Position numbers and translations under genes: made by a program. Below, in pieces: positions 1 to 12,946 of a stretch of DNA of 64,000 bases. This DNA is from Scedosporium boydii. Its lineage: Eukaryota > Ascomycota > Sordariomycetes > Microascales > Microascaceae. The DNA is taken from the NCBI GenBank assembly GCA_002221725.1, contig NJFT01000186.1, positions 1 through 64,000 of the forward strand, read 5' to 3'. The notes beneath the pieces are model-generated. The model made no database searches. It was not told the origin of the DNA and saw only the letters and a list, made by a program, of their open reading frames with translations. Within the stretch, counting starts at the first letter, position 1. Every line of letters begins with the position of its first letter.

Positions 1-116
1 TGAATATATGTGAACTTTCAATTACTTTGTAGGTGTCAAATGCAACCAGGCACCTCCAGCAAAGGATAAAAAAAGGAAAAGTTGCTAGAAAGGTAAAGAG
101 GCAAAAAAAGAAACTG

Positions 117-202
117 TGGACGTTGCAGGAATCGAACCAGCGACTTTCAGTAGGCATTTGAGTGTATGCAAAACTGACGTCATACCCCTAGACCAAACGC
201 CC
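117..202 (-). tRNA. tRNA-Ala (anticodon UGC) with a 14-nt intron
   Basis: Read on the minus strand, the stretch folds as a tRNA. A 7-bp acceptor stem pairs GGGCGTT with AACGTCC (one G-U), followed by discriminator A. The D arm is GTC/GAC, and the T loop reads TTCGATT. The anticodon stem TCAGT/ACTGA encloses 21 nt, which is a 7-nt loop plus about 14 nt of intron after position 37. The anticodon reads TGC, so it should decode GCA alanine codons. The T stem GCTGG/CCTGC has one T-T mismatch, so the gene may be weak or a relic. Isotype is inferred from the anticodon only. Confidence 0.6.
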
Positions 203-692
203 GTTGAAAAGCGAGCCATCTATCGGGTCCTGTATAGCTATCGGGCAGCAGCGCAAGGGGCTCCACCAACTCTGTGAATCAAAGAGACCAACCACAGGAC
301 TTGCAAGAGATCAATATCTCTTCATTACTGCGCTTGATTTTGTGAAAAAAATGATGATTGGGGAATTCGACTTTTATTTGCTCCATAATTATAAAATCTC
401 TCTGAAGGACCTAACCATATTTTTTTTCTCCTTTGTTTTACCAAACGCGCTATTGAAGGAAGGTGAATGTTTTAAGGGTGTTAATGCTCGACGGAAAGCC
501 GATTGCATAGATGTTTAACCCATGAAGTCTGCAGGGTGAGGACCTGAAGTGAGGAGGATCATTCATGTTGGGGGATGGAGAGTCCAATCTACCCGGTTCC
601 AACCACTACTCATCATCGCCAACACCTCTGTTCATCCTCTTCTGTGGCGAAGATGACGAACAATATGCACTCATCTTCAATGTGGCTTTGGC
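203..692. other. Spacer between tRNA and ABC transporter 3' end
   Basis: No convincing coding sequence is seen. Short open frames on the plus strand lack domain-like sequence. The right part is presumably the 3' untranslated region of the transporter gene that reads leftward. Confidence 0.4.
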
Positions 693-3600
693 TCACTCCT
701 TACCGAGGACAATAGCCGTCAGCTTATCCCTCTCGCCACTCTGCTCACACATACTCCTGAACACACTCCCCTCCTTCTCCCACAGCTCCGCCGGAGTCCC
801 AAACTCCGCAACCTGCCCATCGCTCAGCACAAGAATCTTATCAAAGTCCGCAATAGTCGACAACCGATGCGCGATAACGATAAGCGTGCTATCATTAAAC
901 TGCTCGCGAATCGACCGCTGGATGAGCGCGTCGGTGTGCATGTCGACGGCGGACGTGGCTTCGTCGAGGACCATGACGCGCGGTCGGGCGACGATGGCGC
1001 GGGCGAGGCAGAGGAGCTGGCGCTGGCCCTGCGAGAGGTTGCCTCCGCCTTCGGAGATGGGGCTCGATAGGTTCTCGAAGATGTTGGCGTTGGCGGGGCC
1101 CGTGGCGGTGTTGGCCGAGCTGGAGGGCGTGGCGGTTCCGGGAGTGGAGGAGCTGATTAGGTGCACGCGCTCGAGGGAATCGCAGAGCTCGGCATCTGTG
1201 TAGTTGTTGAATGGATCGAGGTTTGATCTGACCGTTCCAGAGAACAGCACAGGGTCCTAGGAAATCTGGTTAGTAGTCTGCTTGTCATAGATAAAAAAAA
1301 CCGCAACGTAGACTTGGGGATTTAACGCACCTGCGGGATAATGGCCAGTCTAGATCTGAGATCCGTCAGATTTAGTTTGGAAATATCCAAGCCATCAATG
1401 AAAATACTTCCGGATCGCGGCTCGAGGAATCTGAACAGAGCCAAAGTCAAAGAAGACTTCCCGGCCCCAGTCCTTCCAACAACACCAACCCTCTCCTTGG
1501 CATTCACCTTGAAAGAGATACCCTTTAGCACCGCCGGAAGATCGTCCGCATAGCCCACAACCAAGTCTTCAACCTCAACTTTTCCTTCAGCCGGCCACGC
1601 GGCGGGCGGGTGCTCGCCACCGAGGTCCTCGGTCTCGAGCGACATGTACTCAATAACACGCTCAGCGGCATTCATATCCAACTCGACGTTGCCGTAACAC
1701 CTGACGACCCAGTTCATAGAGTTGATGAAATCGAGGGCAAAGGATAGCGTAAACCCGGCAAGGGCAGCGGTCATGCCATCTGTAAGAAGGACCAGTGTTG
1801 CAGCTACACCAGTGAAAACGGTTCCCAGGAGCATCATTCTAAAGTTGAGCCAGCGGTTGTAGACGGAGATGTAGTAAGACGTTATGGCATGCTTGTCGAG
1901 GCGTTCGTACATCTTTCGGATGTAAGCAGCACCGTTGCCGAACCCTCGGATGGAGCTCACGCCCGATAGCACGGAGCCGTAGAGCTCGAACACTGGGGAC
2001 TTGTTGGTACTCTCAAGTCGTTTTGACGGTCGTGCCGCGGCAAGGTACTGCCTTCCCAGGTCCACGGCGATGTAGACGAGCATGATGGCCGGGAATATAA
2101 TATACCAGGTACCGATGTTCGTAGCAACGCAGATGGCAATAACGTTCAGGCCGGCACTAGCTGCCGACATTGCGTTTCTAGAAAGGTTGTTGTCGATGGT
2201 GTTGAAGTCTCCAGTGAAGCGGTTGAGCACGCGGCCGACGGGAACGGTGTCGATCCATCGAAGGGGCGTCCGGAGGACCGCAAACGTCATCTTCTCAAAG
2301 AGCACCTTGCTAGCTTTGATACTGAGAATAAACGTGTAGTAGAATCTGAAGGTGGCGATAATCCCCGAAATGACTGAAATGGCCACGTAAATACTCAAGT
2401 AGAATTGCATGCTGTGTTCCTTCTCAGGCTCTACCCATGTTTGGATGGAGGATTGGGCCTCGAGCCAAGCGGAGTATTCGTTGTAGTGATACGACTCCGT
2501 GGCGGCGGGACTTGTCCAAATCTTCAGCCAGTACGACCGTCCTAGGATAGAAAAGCTGTGTGTGAGTGAAAAAGAAGGTCCAGACGAGGAAAGGGGAATA
2601 ATGCTCTGATCATTAACACTTACCAATAGAGAGCGCGGTGGATATCATGAACATCGAGATGCCGAACGCCCACAGGAATAACCCACCGCTCGATTCAATG
2701 TATACCTTGTAGACATTGAGCTTGACAGAGCCCTTCTCTCTATGCTCCTCTTCGACGAACTGCCTTGGCGCCTTGGCCTTGGAGGGCACCTTTGCTAAGG
2801 GTTCTCCGTCACTATCACCATCCTCAGCGAGATCTTCGGCCTCCTCGTCCTCACGCTTGGCCTCAGCCTCTTCATGCTTCGTGATCAGGTCCAACGTGCC
2901 GTCTTGCTTTAGTTCTTCGACGAAGCCGGCGTGTTGTACAGTTCCGTCTCTGAGTTCGACAAGGAATTTCGTCTTTGGCTGGCAGAGACCGACGTGATGA
3001 GTCACGAGGATACGAGTACGACCGCGGCTGAGTTCGCCGGTAAGGCACTCCTCGTAGATATGTCGCCCGACATGGGCGTCGACTGCGGAAAAGATGTCGT
3101 CGAGAACAAGGATGCCAGCGCGAGAGTAGATTGCCCGAGCGAGAGTAACACGCCACTTCTGACCACCACTGAGATTCACGCCGTTCGTCCCGAGCTCGGT
3201 CTTGTCACCATCAGTTAGGATCTCGAGATCCTTGCGTAAGGCGCACGCATCGATCGTTGCATCGTAGCGCTCTTCATCATACGGAAGCCCGAAAAGGACA
3301 TTCTCTCTCAGTGTGGCGTTCTCGATCCATGGGATTTGTGCGACATAGGCCTTCGCGCTTGGGATAATCCAGTTTCCGCGGTTGGCATTCTGGTCAAATC
3401 TTTCCTCCAGCGAAGGCGCGGCGGGACCGAAGACCTTGCCTTCAAGTAGATCTGCCTCACCAATGATTGCTGATAAAATTAGACTTTTCCCGCTTCCTGT
3501 CTTGCCGGATATAACGCTTAGTTCACCGGTGGGGAATTCCAAGTTGATATTTCTGAGAATGAATCGATCGGCTTCGTCGATTTCGTCATCGACCGGCCAG

Positions 3601-5748
3601 GCGATGCTTGCGTTTTCAAAGGCAACTTGGGGTCCATCATCTACAATGGGTGTCATTTCTGGCCCGTTGAGATACTTCTCGATTCGCTTAATAGAAATCC
3701 AGGAGTCGAAAAACTCCGAGATAAGCTCTGGGATCATGTTCAAAGCTGCTTCTAAGCTTCTGAAGACAGCAACACCAACTGTAAATATTTCGGGATTAGC
3801 ATCTAGAGCATGGGATGTTTTGCAGCGGGAACACTCTTACCGAAAGCAACACTGGGAGTCAACCCGTTATTGGCGATAGCGTACGCGCTTAGAGCGGTCG
3901 CAGATGACACAAGAGGTGTGACAATCCAGCAAGCCAACAACCCAGTATCAGCGATGAAAGAGTCCCAAACCTTAGAGAGGACCTTTTCTCTGATTTTGAG
4001 AATCTTCTTCTCCCAACCATCCTCGAGGGCGGAAAACTTGATCTGCCGTGCGCCCAGCAAGCATTCATTCACCACCGCCAGTTGCTCGTCTCGCGCCTTC
4101 ATCATGCGCTCCTGGGAGTCCGCATACATCTTCGAAAACCGATTGTTGACGGGGATGAGCACAAGACTGGCCAAGATGCCGGCCGCCACGGGAATCCAAC
4201 CGAGAAGATACATTAGGAAGGTAAGGGAGACAACCAGTTTAACGGCGCTGTTGGTGAAGTAGAACTGCATGGTAAAGAAGAAAGAGACGCGGACCGTATC
4301 GAGACCGATGAGGTTGATAATTCCCTGCTTGGTCTTGAGTGGGCTGGCCACTTCATCCTCTTTCTTACTCTCCTTCTTCTTTGGGTCGTCGTCATCGGGT
4401 TTATTCCCGTTTAGCAGCGGCGTCGATTCGGTGGGCTCTTCGTCATTTTCGTTATCGACATTACTACCTCTACCCTTATCCTTGTCTTCATCCTTGTCCT
4501 TTTCCTTGTTTTCGGACTCAGTTGCGCTCTTCACGTTCTTGCGTCGCATTGACTTCTCGAATATCAACGCGGAGAGCTGGCTCCGAATAGCGAACGTGAG
4601 TCGCGTGGTGCTAATCCAATACAGCCAGGCTTCGAGAGCCTATAGAGAATTAAGAGATTAGTAGAGTTGCCAACCTGGAGGGAATGTGCCTGCAAGGAAC
4701 TCACCCCGTCAGCAAAAATGGAGATAGTAAGGGCCAAAACGATGAACCAGACGGTGACGGGCCAGTGGCCGTCAACAGTTCCGTCCTGAATCGTCTCGAG
4801 CAACCGAAGCGTGAACCATTGGGGAATGAACCCGGTAGTGCCTTTGATAGCGGCCAAACTTATCTGGATAAAGAGATTGCGAGCATGAACTCTGCAAATA
4901 GCCTTCCACAGTCGGGGTTGGCTAGGATATGTGACCCACGTTTCGGACAAGTCCTCGCTTCGATTGGCGAATCCCAAAGCCGGATAATCCTCGATATCAA
5001 GGTCCTTCTTGATTCTCGCGAGCTTGGACATTGGCCGCGCCCAGTGAAAGGTGAAGGCGCTAAGAGCAGGTACGGTATCCATGCCGTTGACCACGCGGCC
5101 ATCCTTGTAGACGTCGGGGCGTCTTGGGATTGACACGGTGGCAAGCAAAAAACCAATGATTGAAGCGAAGCCGGTAGCCCTCACGTACGTGAGAATGGGA
5201 CTAGTTCCCGCAAGATACACGATTCGAGCATATTCGAGATCGAGAGATACGATTAAGAGGATACAAGCCGATAGTGCGAGGAACACCCCAATATCATAGG
5301 CGCGTACTGGATCTCGGCTTGCGGCGATGTAGATGGCATTGAATCCGTATAGTGCCTTCATACCACGAAATTAGTCGAAGTTTCCACGCGAGGATAGTCT
5401 CTCAGCAAGACCTACCCAAACAGCCGTGTAAAACCAGTTATCCGCGCGTAGAAAACCTGACGATCCGGGTAGGGTGTTTACCACCGAGATGTAAACGGAG
5501 CTCGCGAGACCTAGGGCTGCGAAGAACAGAACGAAGGCCTTGGGCACCTTGGAGGAAAACCGCTCGACATCTTCCCGGGTACTTTCTCCATCTTTGTCCT
5601 TGTATTCTCCATTTTTTAGTTGAGGAGTAGCTTGGCGATTGAGCCCAATTACATCCCTCAGGGCCGGAACCGAGCAGAGGATCGTGACCACGACTGTGAA
5701 CACGGCCTCGATGCGCAGGCGCAGGGCCAATTGAGGGTTGTGGTCCAT
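693..5748 (-). CDS. ABCC-type (MRP / bile-acid permease-like) ABC transporter
   Basis: Six exons fit: 5748-5416, 5355-4705, 4639-3841, 3778-2624, 2541-1331 and 1256-693, all with GT-AG borders and matching phases, giving about 1570 residues. The layout is an N-terminal membrane region, TMD1, NBD1, TMD2, NBD2, as in full-length ABCC exporters. NBD1 has Walker A GKTGSGKS (about residue 686), signature LSGGQ (about 797) and Walker B LVLDD, lacking the catalytic Glu as is usual in ABCC NBD1. NBD2 has GRTGAGKS (about 1335), signature LSQGQ and Walker [12 protein letters not shown] Lys/Asp/Glu-rich linker sits in TMD1 near residues 350-400. The family exports conjugates, drugs or bile-acid-like substrates from vacuolar or plasma membranes; the substrate is unknown here. 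The start at 5748 is the first in-frame ATG of exon 1, but a short upstream exon could exist because the TMD0 part looks short. Confidence 0.88.
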
Positions 5749-8620
5749 CTCGGGAGGCCGCTAATACGAAATGAGTGACAATGGTAAGGAGCCCAACAAC
5801 AAGAACAAGACAGAATTTAGAAAGAACGTAAATAGACACCAAATGGATACCAACGGCGCGAGGGGCGCGATGCGAGAGTCGAAGTAGATCCAGATATCAA
5901 CTTCTTTTTTGCCTTTCTTTTTTCTCTTCTCTTTCCCTTTTTTTTTTCTTCTTTTTTTTCTTTTTCTTTTTAATATTACATGACTCAAATTCAGCAGCGG
6001 AAGGGACGAGGAGAGACGGTGATTCCCTCAAAGGGAAAGAGTTCCTTCCCTTGAGTTCCCTTGAGAGAAGATCGTTTGGAGGATGAGCGCCGAAGATGCC
6101 GCCGCAAGATCTAGACTACCCAAAAGGAGAAATAGAAGAGCGAGGGTGACTGGCTGCGGAGAGGGTCCTTCGTCCCTTAAGTCCAAAAAAAAAAAAATAA
6201 AAAAAAAATAAAAGACCGAAAAAAGTTACAGAGAGGAGCCGAAGAGCGGAGGACAAAAAGATGCCATTGCACCGGCCGCTCGAGTCACCGGCGGCAAGTC
6301 TACCGAACGAAGCGAACGAAGCGGGCAAAGTTACTTTTCACAGAGGTACTTCCTGGATGTTTGTGCATTCACCGCCTTGCGATCGGCACTTCACAAGTGC
6401 AGTCAACCAAAAATTGTATACTTGATGCGACTGTCTCTCGTCCGTTTGGACTGGCGGTCCAAGGCATAACATTCCTACTCTGGCCTATCAGAATGACACG
6501 TCGAGGTTGGTGCCTAAAATCCCCCAAGCTCCGATCGAAATGGCGGGATGGCGAAGAGGACGGACGGGGAGGCTATGTTGGAGGGCGGCAGCACGGCAAC
6601 GACATGCCTGCTTTCAAAAGGCCCTTCATGTTTGATCTCGATGCACCTCTGTCTTGCAACCTTCTCGAAATGAGCAGGTCAAACGCAAAGGGCCAGTTAT
6701 CAACCAAGGCAAGGCACCAATCCATTGGCCGCCTGGAGTAGAGAGTCACGGGTCTATCAATCTCATGACCTTCGAGTCCTGATCCGACAATCTTTGGAAG
6801 GTATTAATTCCAATCTTCTAATCGGTTTGACGGAGGTAAGCTGCATAGATTGCTTTTATTGATACGATCACTCGCGCTGACCAGTAGGAACGTCAAGAGA
6901 GCTTGAGATTGCTTTCGCATGACAGATGGTTCCTGTCCCTTTTGCAGCCAAACATTGTGGGGTTTGGCCGCTCACTGTGGACCATCCGCGACTGTCGGTC
7001 TCGAGAGTGCTCACTTTCAACGTTGCATTACACGTACCTCGCGTATCATGCTAGTGATGTCGTGCTCAGAGATAGAGTCACCGGCGATCCAACACAAATT
7101 AACGGAACCTGTCCATTGATAACACGACTACGGTCGTAGTGGAGGCCCTACCGGAAGGATTGAGCTGTTCCGCCTGCAGCCAATTGCTTCAGAGCTGCAG
7201 AAGAGGGGCAAATGCAAATTCTTAGCTCTCCCGTGCGGGAAGCACTTGCGCAAGAGGAATGAGCCGGTCTCGCCTGAACGCCTGTTCCATTTTCAGGTAC
7301 GTGTGTTTGCGTACAGCCGTTTGCTTTTTCTGTTTGTCATTGGCGCAGCTGAACAATCCAAGCACTTGGAACGGGTGGGCGAAAGGACTCGATGAAAAAC
7401 GTACTCAACATGGCCGCAAACTGCAATGTGAGTGCTGGATTCCGAAGAAGAATCCACTATTCGGGATAGTCCAATTTCTCTAGTAGGCAATAGAAGCCCG
7501 CCGTGAATTTACACTTTGTATCTCACTACTTCGTACTTCGTAAAGCCTTTATCATTGCTAAATCCAAGGGTCTAAGTCTGCTCTGCTTGGCTGTTAGCTC
7601 CCCTGGTTCTACTACGTCGGCGGTGAGATCCGACCAGCAGAGAAGAATAATGCTAGCACGTGACATGTCTACAGAAGACACTGTAGTCTTGATACAAGGA
7701 TATCGAGAACCAAAAAAGCTGATCTCCGACATAATTAATTGCATATCGAGTCTTCTACACCAAACGGTGCGCATTCTCCGCTCCACTTCCAATCACGCGC
7801 CGTCTGATTGGCCAGACACGTTTCAAACGCGGCACCTGTCCAGCTCGTGCTTTCCATTAAACCCCAGAAGCTCTTCAACGGGTCACGACCATGTCCCACG
7901 TCTCAGCATTGTTCAAGGAGGTATTCTCGTACCAAACATAATGGGACGTAGTACTTCTGCGCCTCAATCCATCAATTGACGATCCAGCCCAGTCCATACA
8001 ATTCAACACAACATCTAATTCCTCACGTCCTCGCTTCTCTCTTGGTCCCGGCCAGCTTCTCAACTTTGTGTATCCGCCTCTCTCCCTGTCATAAGTTGGT
8101 TGATTTCTGCCTCCCAACCCCTCCAAGCTATTTCCCTTCTTGCCTTGGCACGATAACCTCGTCATAAACTCTGTCTCATAATATCCGAGATCCCTGTTGA
8201 AACCTTGTCCACGTCTCCCTTTCGTGCGACCTCAACCGCCACGTAACGATCCGAGCAGCCTCGCAGACCCTTAGTGAACCGGATCCGGCCTCTGCCACCC
8301 CCACTAGACTTCCGTGTTTTCACAGCAGTAGTGTGAGTCTATACCACCAGCAATAGCCTGATGTTGCTTGCCCCTCAAAGAGCTTGATAGATATATGTGG
8401 TTTCTTCGCCTCAAGTGTCGATTGCATGCTTCTCTTGCCGTCTCCATACTTTTCAATTTCGCTCCTTACTCCTTCCGACCTCTCCCTTGCTAACTCTGGC
8501 GCTCTTTGAAGCTTCTACGACTCCATCTGCCCAGCTGGGCTGGTCGACGACCCTCGACACCATCATTTCACAACTCGTCGTTCCCTCCGGTCCGCAACTG
8601 CTCATGGTATTGGGGTCACC
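5749..8620. other. Long intergenic region, divergent promoters
   Basis: This spacer separates the divergently transcribed ABC transporter and CAC2. It holds T/C-rich runs (5900-5975), an A-rich tract (6185-6215), and a TACTTCGTACTTCGTA element at 7527-7542. The last 400 nt before CAC2 are pyrimidine-rich, like a fungal promoter or 5' UTR. Open frames up to 158 codons occur on both strands, overlap each other and show no recognisable motif. I do not support a protein gene here. Confidence 0.5.
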
Positions 8621-11150
8621 ATGAAGAGCATACCCCTCATCATTAACTGGCACGACCAGAATGCCCCAGTCTACTCAGCACACTTCGAGCCCAATGGCAA
8701 GGGAAGGCTAGCTACTGCTGGCGGAGACAATAATGTCAGGGTACGGTCATCCAGACCCGCAGATTGCACACTGATATTTGCTTCCCTTCGAGTGAGCAAT
8801 CAACTGACGAGTTGACTTTTAGCTCTGGAAAATTGAAGCTGAGGGTGAAAACCGAAAAGTTGAATATCTCTCCACACTAGCGAAGCACACACAAGCTGTC
8901 AATGTCGTCAGGTGGTCCCCGAAAGGTACTTCCAATCCGATCCCGTACTTCTTGTTGCGCAACCTCTATCATCTCAGTTTGGCGTAACCTTGCGGCACAA
9001 TTGGGATTGGGCTGTGCTAACCTCCTTCGATGGAACGTAGGCGATCTTCTGGCCTCTGCTGGAGATGATGGGAACGTCATTCTTTGGGTACTCTCTGAGA
9101 CACACCAAACTGCCTTCGGGTCAGATGGTCTTGAGGACAAGGAAACGTGGCGGGCTAGGCATATGTGCCGGTCGAGTGGTGCCGAGATTTATGACCTTGC
9201 CTGGTCCCCGGACGGCTCCCATTTCATTATCGGAAGCATGGATAACATTGCACGCATCTACAACACGGCGTCGGGTATGCTGCCCTCTACCTCACGTCAC
9301 TTTTTGCTGATCCACCCCACACCCTAGCTTCGCCGCATATTGGTTCTGACTTTGTTCCAGGATATCTTGTCCGGCAGATTGCAGAGCATAGCCACTATGT
9401 TCAGGGTGTAGCGTGGGATCCTCTTAATGAGTTCATCGCCACACAATCCTCTGACCGATCCGTCCACATTTACTCGCTCCGTACGAAGGACGGGCAATAT
9501 ACCCTGAACAGTTATGATGATGCAAAGCCTCCAAAGTTGGCAAGTCATGCCAAAGCCGACCTTCCCCCTCGAAGAATTTCATCCAGTAGCCCTGCGCCGC
9601 CGGATTTCGGTGTTCGTGCGCCGCTTCCAGCCGACTCCGTCACGTCGGCGTCTATCAACTCGCCAGTCCCCTCAGCACCTGGAACGCCCAATTCACTCCC
9701 TCTTCCGATGAACCCCCCGAGCGTTATGAGCCACAGCCGGAGGTCATCTTTTTCCTCGCGGCGCTCACCCTCTCCCGCCCCTTCCATGCCTCTCCCGGCA
9801 GTCATGCCGATGGAAGCTTCTCCCAAGCCGCCATCTTTCCTCAATACTGGCTTGGGAGTCAAGAATGCCAGCCTTTATGCCAACGAGACTTTGACCTCCT
9901 TCTTTCGACGGTTGACCTTTACGCCTGATGGCAGTCTTCTGTTGACTCCCTCGGGGCAATACCAAACCCAGCACCAGGCGGATAAGGATTCGAAACCAAC
10001 GTATGAGGTCATTAACACCGTGTACATCTACACGCGGGGCGGCATCAACAAGGCTCCTATTGCCCACTTGCCCGGCCATAAGAAGCCGTCAGTTGCTGTG
10101 CGTTGTTCGCCGATCTTTTATCAGCTGCGCCAAGCACCTGTGACAACTAAGCATATCACAATCGACACATCTTCAGCGGAAGAACCGATACCCGAACTAC
10201 CGGAGCCTCTCTCTGGACCCTCACCGGGGTCGCAGGTTATGGAGCCTCCGCCACCCCCTACTTGTGATGCGACATCAGCACAACTGAAGCCCTCGAGCGC
10301 CGACTCTGACGCTGCCACGGCGGTTACCGGCGGCCCCAAGTCCGCTTTTATTCTACCGTATAGAATGATATACGCCGTGGCAACTCAAGATTCGGTTTTC
10401 CTCTATGATACCCAGCAACAAACGCCACTTTGTGTTGTTAGCAATCTTCATTGTGCCACTTTTACGGACCTCACCTGGTAAGTTGAATATTTGCTTTTCT
10501 CTTCTCTATGGACCCCTCCCTGTTAGTTGTGTGCTCGACACCCTACTAAACATCACTTTAGGTCAAGCGATGGTCTGACACTTCTCATAACGTCTTCCGA
10601 CGGCTTCTGCTCTACGCTCTCCTTTGCACCTGGAGAACTTGGCGAGATTTATACTGGCGATGTGCCTAGTCTCAAGAATCCTACTCTTCCGGGCCCGGTA
10701 ACCTCAGCACCTGTCCAAAACATGCCAGTGCTGACACCCACCTCGGCTTTTGCGCCACCGTCACCGTACCATGGTCATCAGCACAGGAACTCTACAGGTT
10801 CCTTCACTGCCCCATCGCCACCTACTCCTGCCTTGTCGTTCCCGGCAGGCCGTCCCAGCTCTCCAGCGAGGTCGACGTCAGCCTCATCGGTCACTACCCA
10901 GGCTTCCACAGCTGTATTGAGCAATCCGCCTCTCATTGTCGGAAGCGTCCCCGGCATCGTGGCAACGAATTCTGGTAAGGTCACGGGAGTTCCGATCACC
11001 ACTCCTCCCGAGACCCCCCGCAATACGGGCACTGTTGCTGGGGTCAAGCGGGATGCTAGCGAGGCCGAGAGGGATGAGGTGAAGGAGCCCAAGAAGAGAC
11101 GGGTTGCTCCAACGCCAGTAACACAGAATCCTAAACCAGAGGCTAGTTGA
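8621..11150 (+). CDS. cac2: Chromatin assembly factor 1 subunit B (CAF-1 p60/Cac2), WD40 protein
   Basis: Five exons fit in phase: 8621-8740, 8823-8925, 9041-9274, 9361-10477 and 10562-11150, giving 720 residues. The N-terminal half is a WD40 propeller: 'VYSAHFEP...LATAGGDNNVRLWKIE', then 'HTQAVNVVRWSPKG', 'LLASAGDDGNVILW', 'IYDLAWSPDGSHFIIGSMDN' and 'YVQGVAWDPLNEFIATQSSD'. This order is characteristic of Cac2/CHAF1B, which with the large subunit and Msi1/RbAp48 deposits newly made H3-H4 on replicating DNA in the nucleus. A long Ser/Pro-rich insertion (about residues 215-300) splits the propeller, and a Ser/Pro/Ala-rich tail ends in a basic KEPKKRR stretch that may serve as nuclear signal. 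The ATG at 8621 follows CACC. Downstream, MCR1 converges on it. Confidence 0.9.
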
Positions 11151-11853
11151 CGCTATCATGCGGACTTGCCTTGACCTTTTTCTTTCCTTTCACTCTCAAT
11201 CCTTCTCTCTGTTTGCTTTTCTTTCTTTCTTTCTTTGTTTCTTTCTTTCTTTTTCTAGGCGGATAGTCTCTGTTCATGGGCATACGAAAATTGGCGCAAG
11301 AAGACGGTAAGGCGCGTAGATATTCAAAGGGCATTGCGATTGCTTTTAGCGATGATTACTTGACGGTTGCGGAAATGAAACGCACCATCAAATAGTGTTA
11401 GGGAACAACGACGTTTTCTGCCCAAGGACACCCTGAGGGCACGTCATTTACTATGGTTAGGGTCTCAGTTCTTTCGTCTCTTTATCTCAGAAAGCCGGGT
11501 TTTGACGGCTATCATAAATTGACTGTTTTTTCAGTGTGTTCCAGACAGTTGTGTAATTATATCTTGAGCGACAATGCGAGATTTCCATCTGTCTGGCAAC
11601 CATGACAGCTAAGCACGATCACGAACCCTGGAGAATTACCCAAGAACTAACGATAACCATTTTATTTCCCTCTCGTATTATACGTACAGGATACAACCAA
11701 CCCGCCTAGCCCTGACGGAGTCAGTTGAAGCTCTCTTGGCTATTTATATACACACTTTGTGACACTGGGTTCCGAGAACAGCGCTAAAAGCAGACGAGCA
11801 CCAAGGCATTTCCAACACCAATGAATTTTCTCCTTTTCCATTCCTTCTCCCGT
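11151..11853. other. Convergent 3' region between cac2 and mcr1
   Basis: No gene is seen. A TTTC/TTTCT-rich run at 11175-11260 lies just after the cac2 stop and would be in its 3' UTR. The rest is expected to hold the two polyadenylation regions of the convergent genes. Confidence 0.4.
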
Positions 11854-12946
11854 TTAGAACTTGTAGACCTGGTCTTTGCCGTAACCCAGTTCCTTTAGGA
11901 TACCACTGAGCTCACCCTGGTCCTGGGGGCTATTCTTAGGACCAGAAATAGCCTTCATAAGACCAGGGGGGCCGCAGACGAAGACCTTGACGTTCTCCTC
12001 CTTGGGCTCAGGAAGGACAGTCTTCAGAAGTTCCTTGGTAATGAATCCCGAGTTACCAGCCCAGCCCTTGGGAGGCTTATCCAGGGTATAAAAGGCGCGG
12101 AAGCGCTGAGGATACCTGTTCTCGAGGTCGGCGAGCTCCTTCTTGAGGAGGATGTCGCCCTCGGTGACGTTACCGAAGACGAGGGTGACCTTGGTCTTGT
12201 CGTCGGGGTTGGAGAAGATGGCGCGGAGGAGCTGGTACATGGGAGTGATGCCGGTGCCGCCGGCGAGGAGGGCGATGTGGTTGTGCTTGTTGGGCTGCCA
12301 GATGTACTTGGGGATGGGGCCCTTGAAGTCGAGGACGTCGCCGGGCTTGAGGCTGGCGATGTGGGTGGACATGGGGCCGTCGGGGTATTCTTTGACGAGG
12401 AGATCGAGGTAGCCGCGGGCCTCTGCGAGAGGGTTTTGTTAGTTGGGGGAATTGAAGCAGGAATCAGGTCGGAAAGACAAGTAGAGAGGAATCGTAAGAC
12501 TTACCCTCGTCATTGATGGGAGTGTATGGCCTGATAACAGGCTTCTCAGCACCCTCGGGCTTAAACTTAGTCAAGATGGCACTGGCAATATGAACACCAG
12601 AAACCATGTCGTCCTCGGGGAGCTTGAAGCGCAGCTTCTTCGTGTTGTGGCTAACATCCTCAACGCTCTCAACCTTCAGGGGAATGAATCCCTGCTCGCC
12701 GCCCGTCAACGCAGCCTTCGCGGGAGTTCCGGCGGCGGAAGCGTCGACCTTCTTGCCGGCAGCGGCGCCGCCGAGGAAGTAGTAGGCCGCGCCGCCCAGG
12801 CCCGCAGCTCCGGCGATGTAGAGGGCGGCGTTGGAGCCGCTCTTGGGGGCAGGAGGAGGAGGGGTGGCGGCACTGGCGGTGCTGTAGTACCGCGCGGCCT
12901 GGCAACGGAGGGGCCGAAGGGTGCGGGCGGCGGATCGAGCGAACAT
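11854..12946 (-). CDS. mcr1: Mitochondrial NADH-cytochrome b5 reductase
   Basis: Two exons fit, 12946-12505 and 12422-11854, separated by an 82-nt intron, giving 336 residues. The N-terminus is Arg/Ala-rich without acids (a mitochondrial presequence), followed by an Ala/Gly-rich membrane segment around residues 39-63, as in Mcr1 of the outer membrane/intermembrane space. The FAD-binding motif RPYTP is at about 139-143, the NADH-binding GGTGITP at about 199-205 and the CGPPG motif at about 300. The enzyme passes electrons from NADH through FAD to cytochrome b5-type acceptors or ergosterol-pathway enzymes; it also supports antioxidant recycling in yeast. The length is slightly above the yeast protein (302) because of the low-complexity N-terminus. 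Everything needed for catalysis is visible. Confidence 0.92.

Noticed and set aside
565..1203. 212-codon plus-strand ORF
   Set aside because: It is the antisense shadow of ABC transporter exon 6, whose NBD2 motifs are unmistakable on the minus strand.
7503..7979. 158-codon plus-strand ORF in the spacer before cac2
   Set aside because: Overlapped by other frames on both strands, no domain, and no splice continuation; probably chance.
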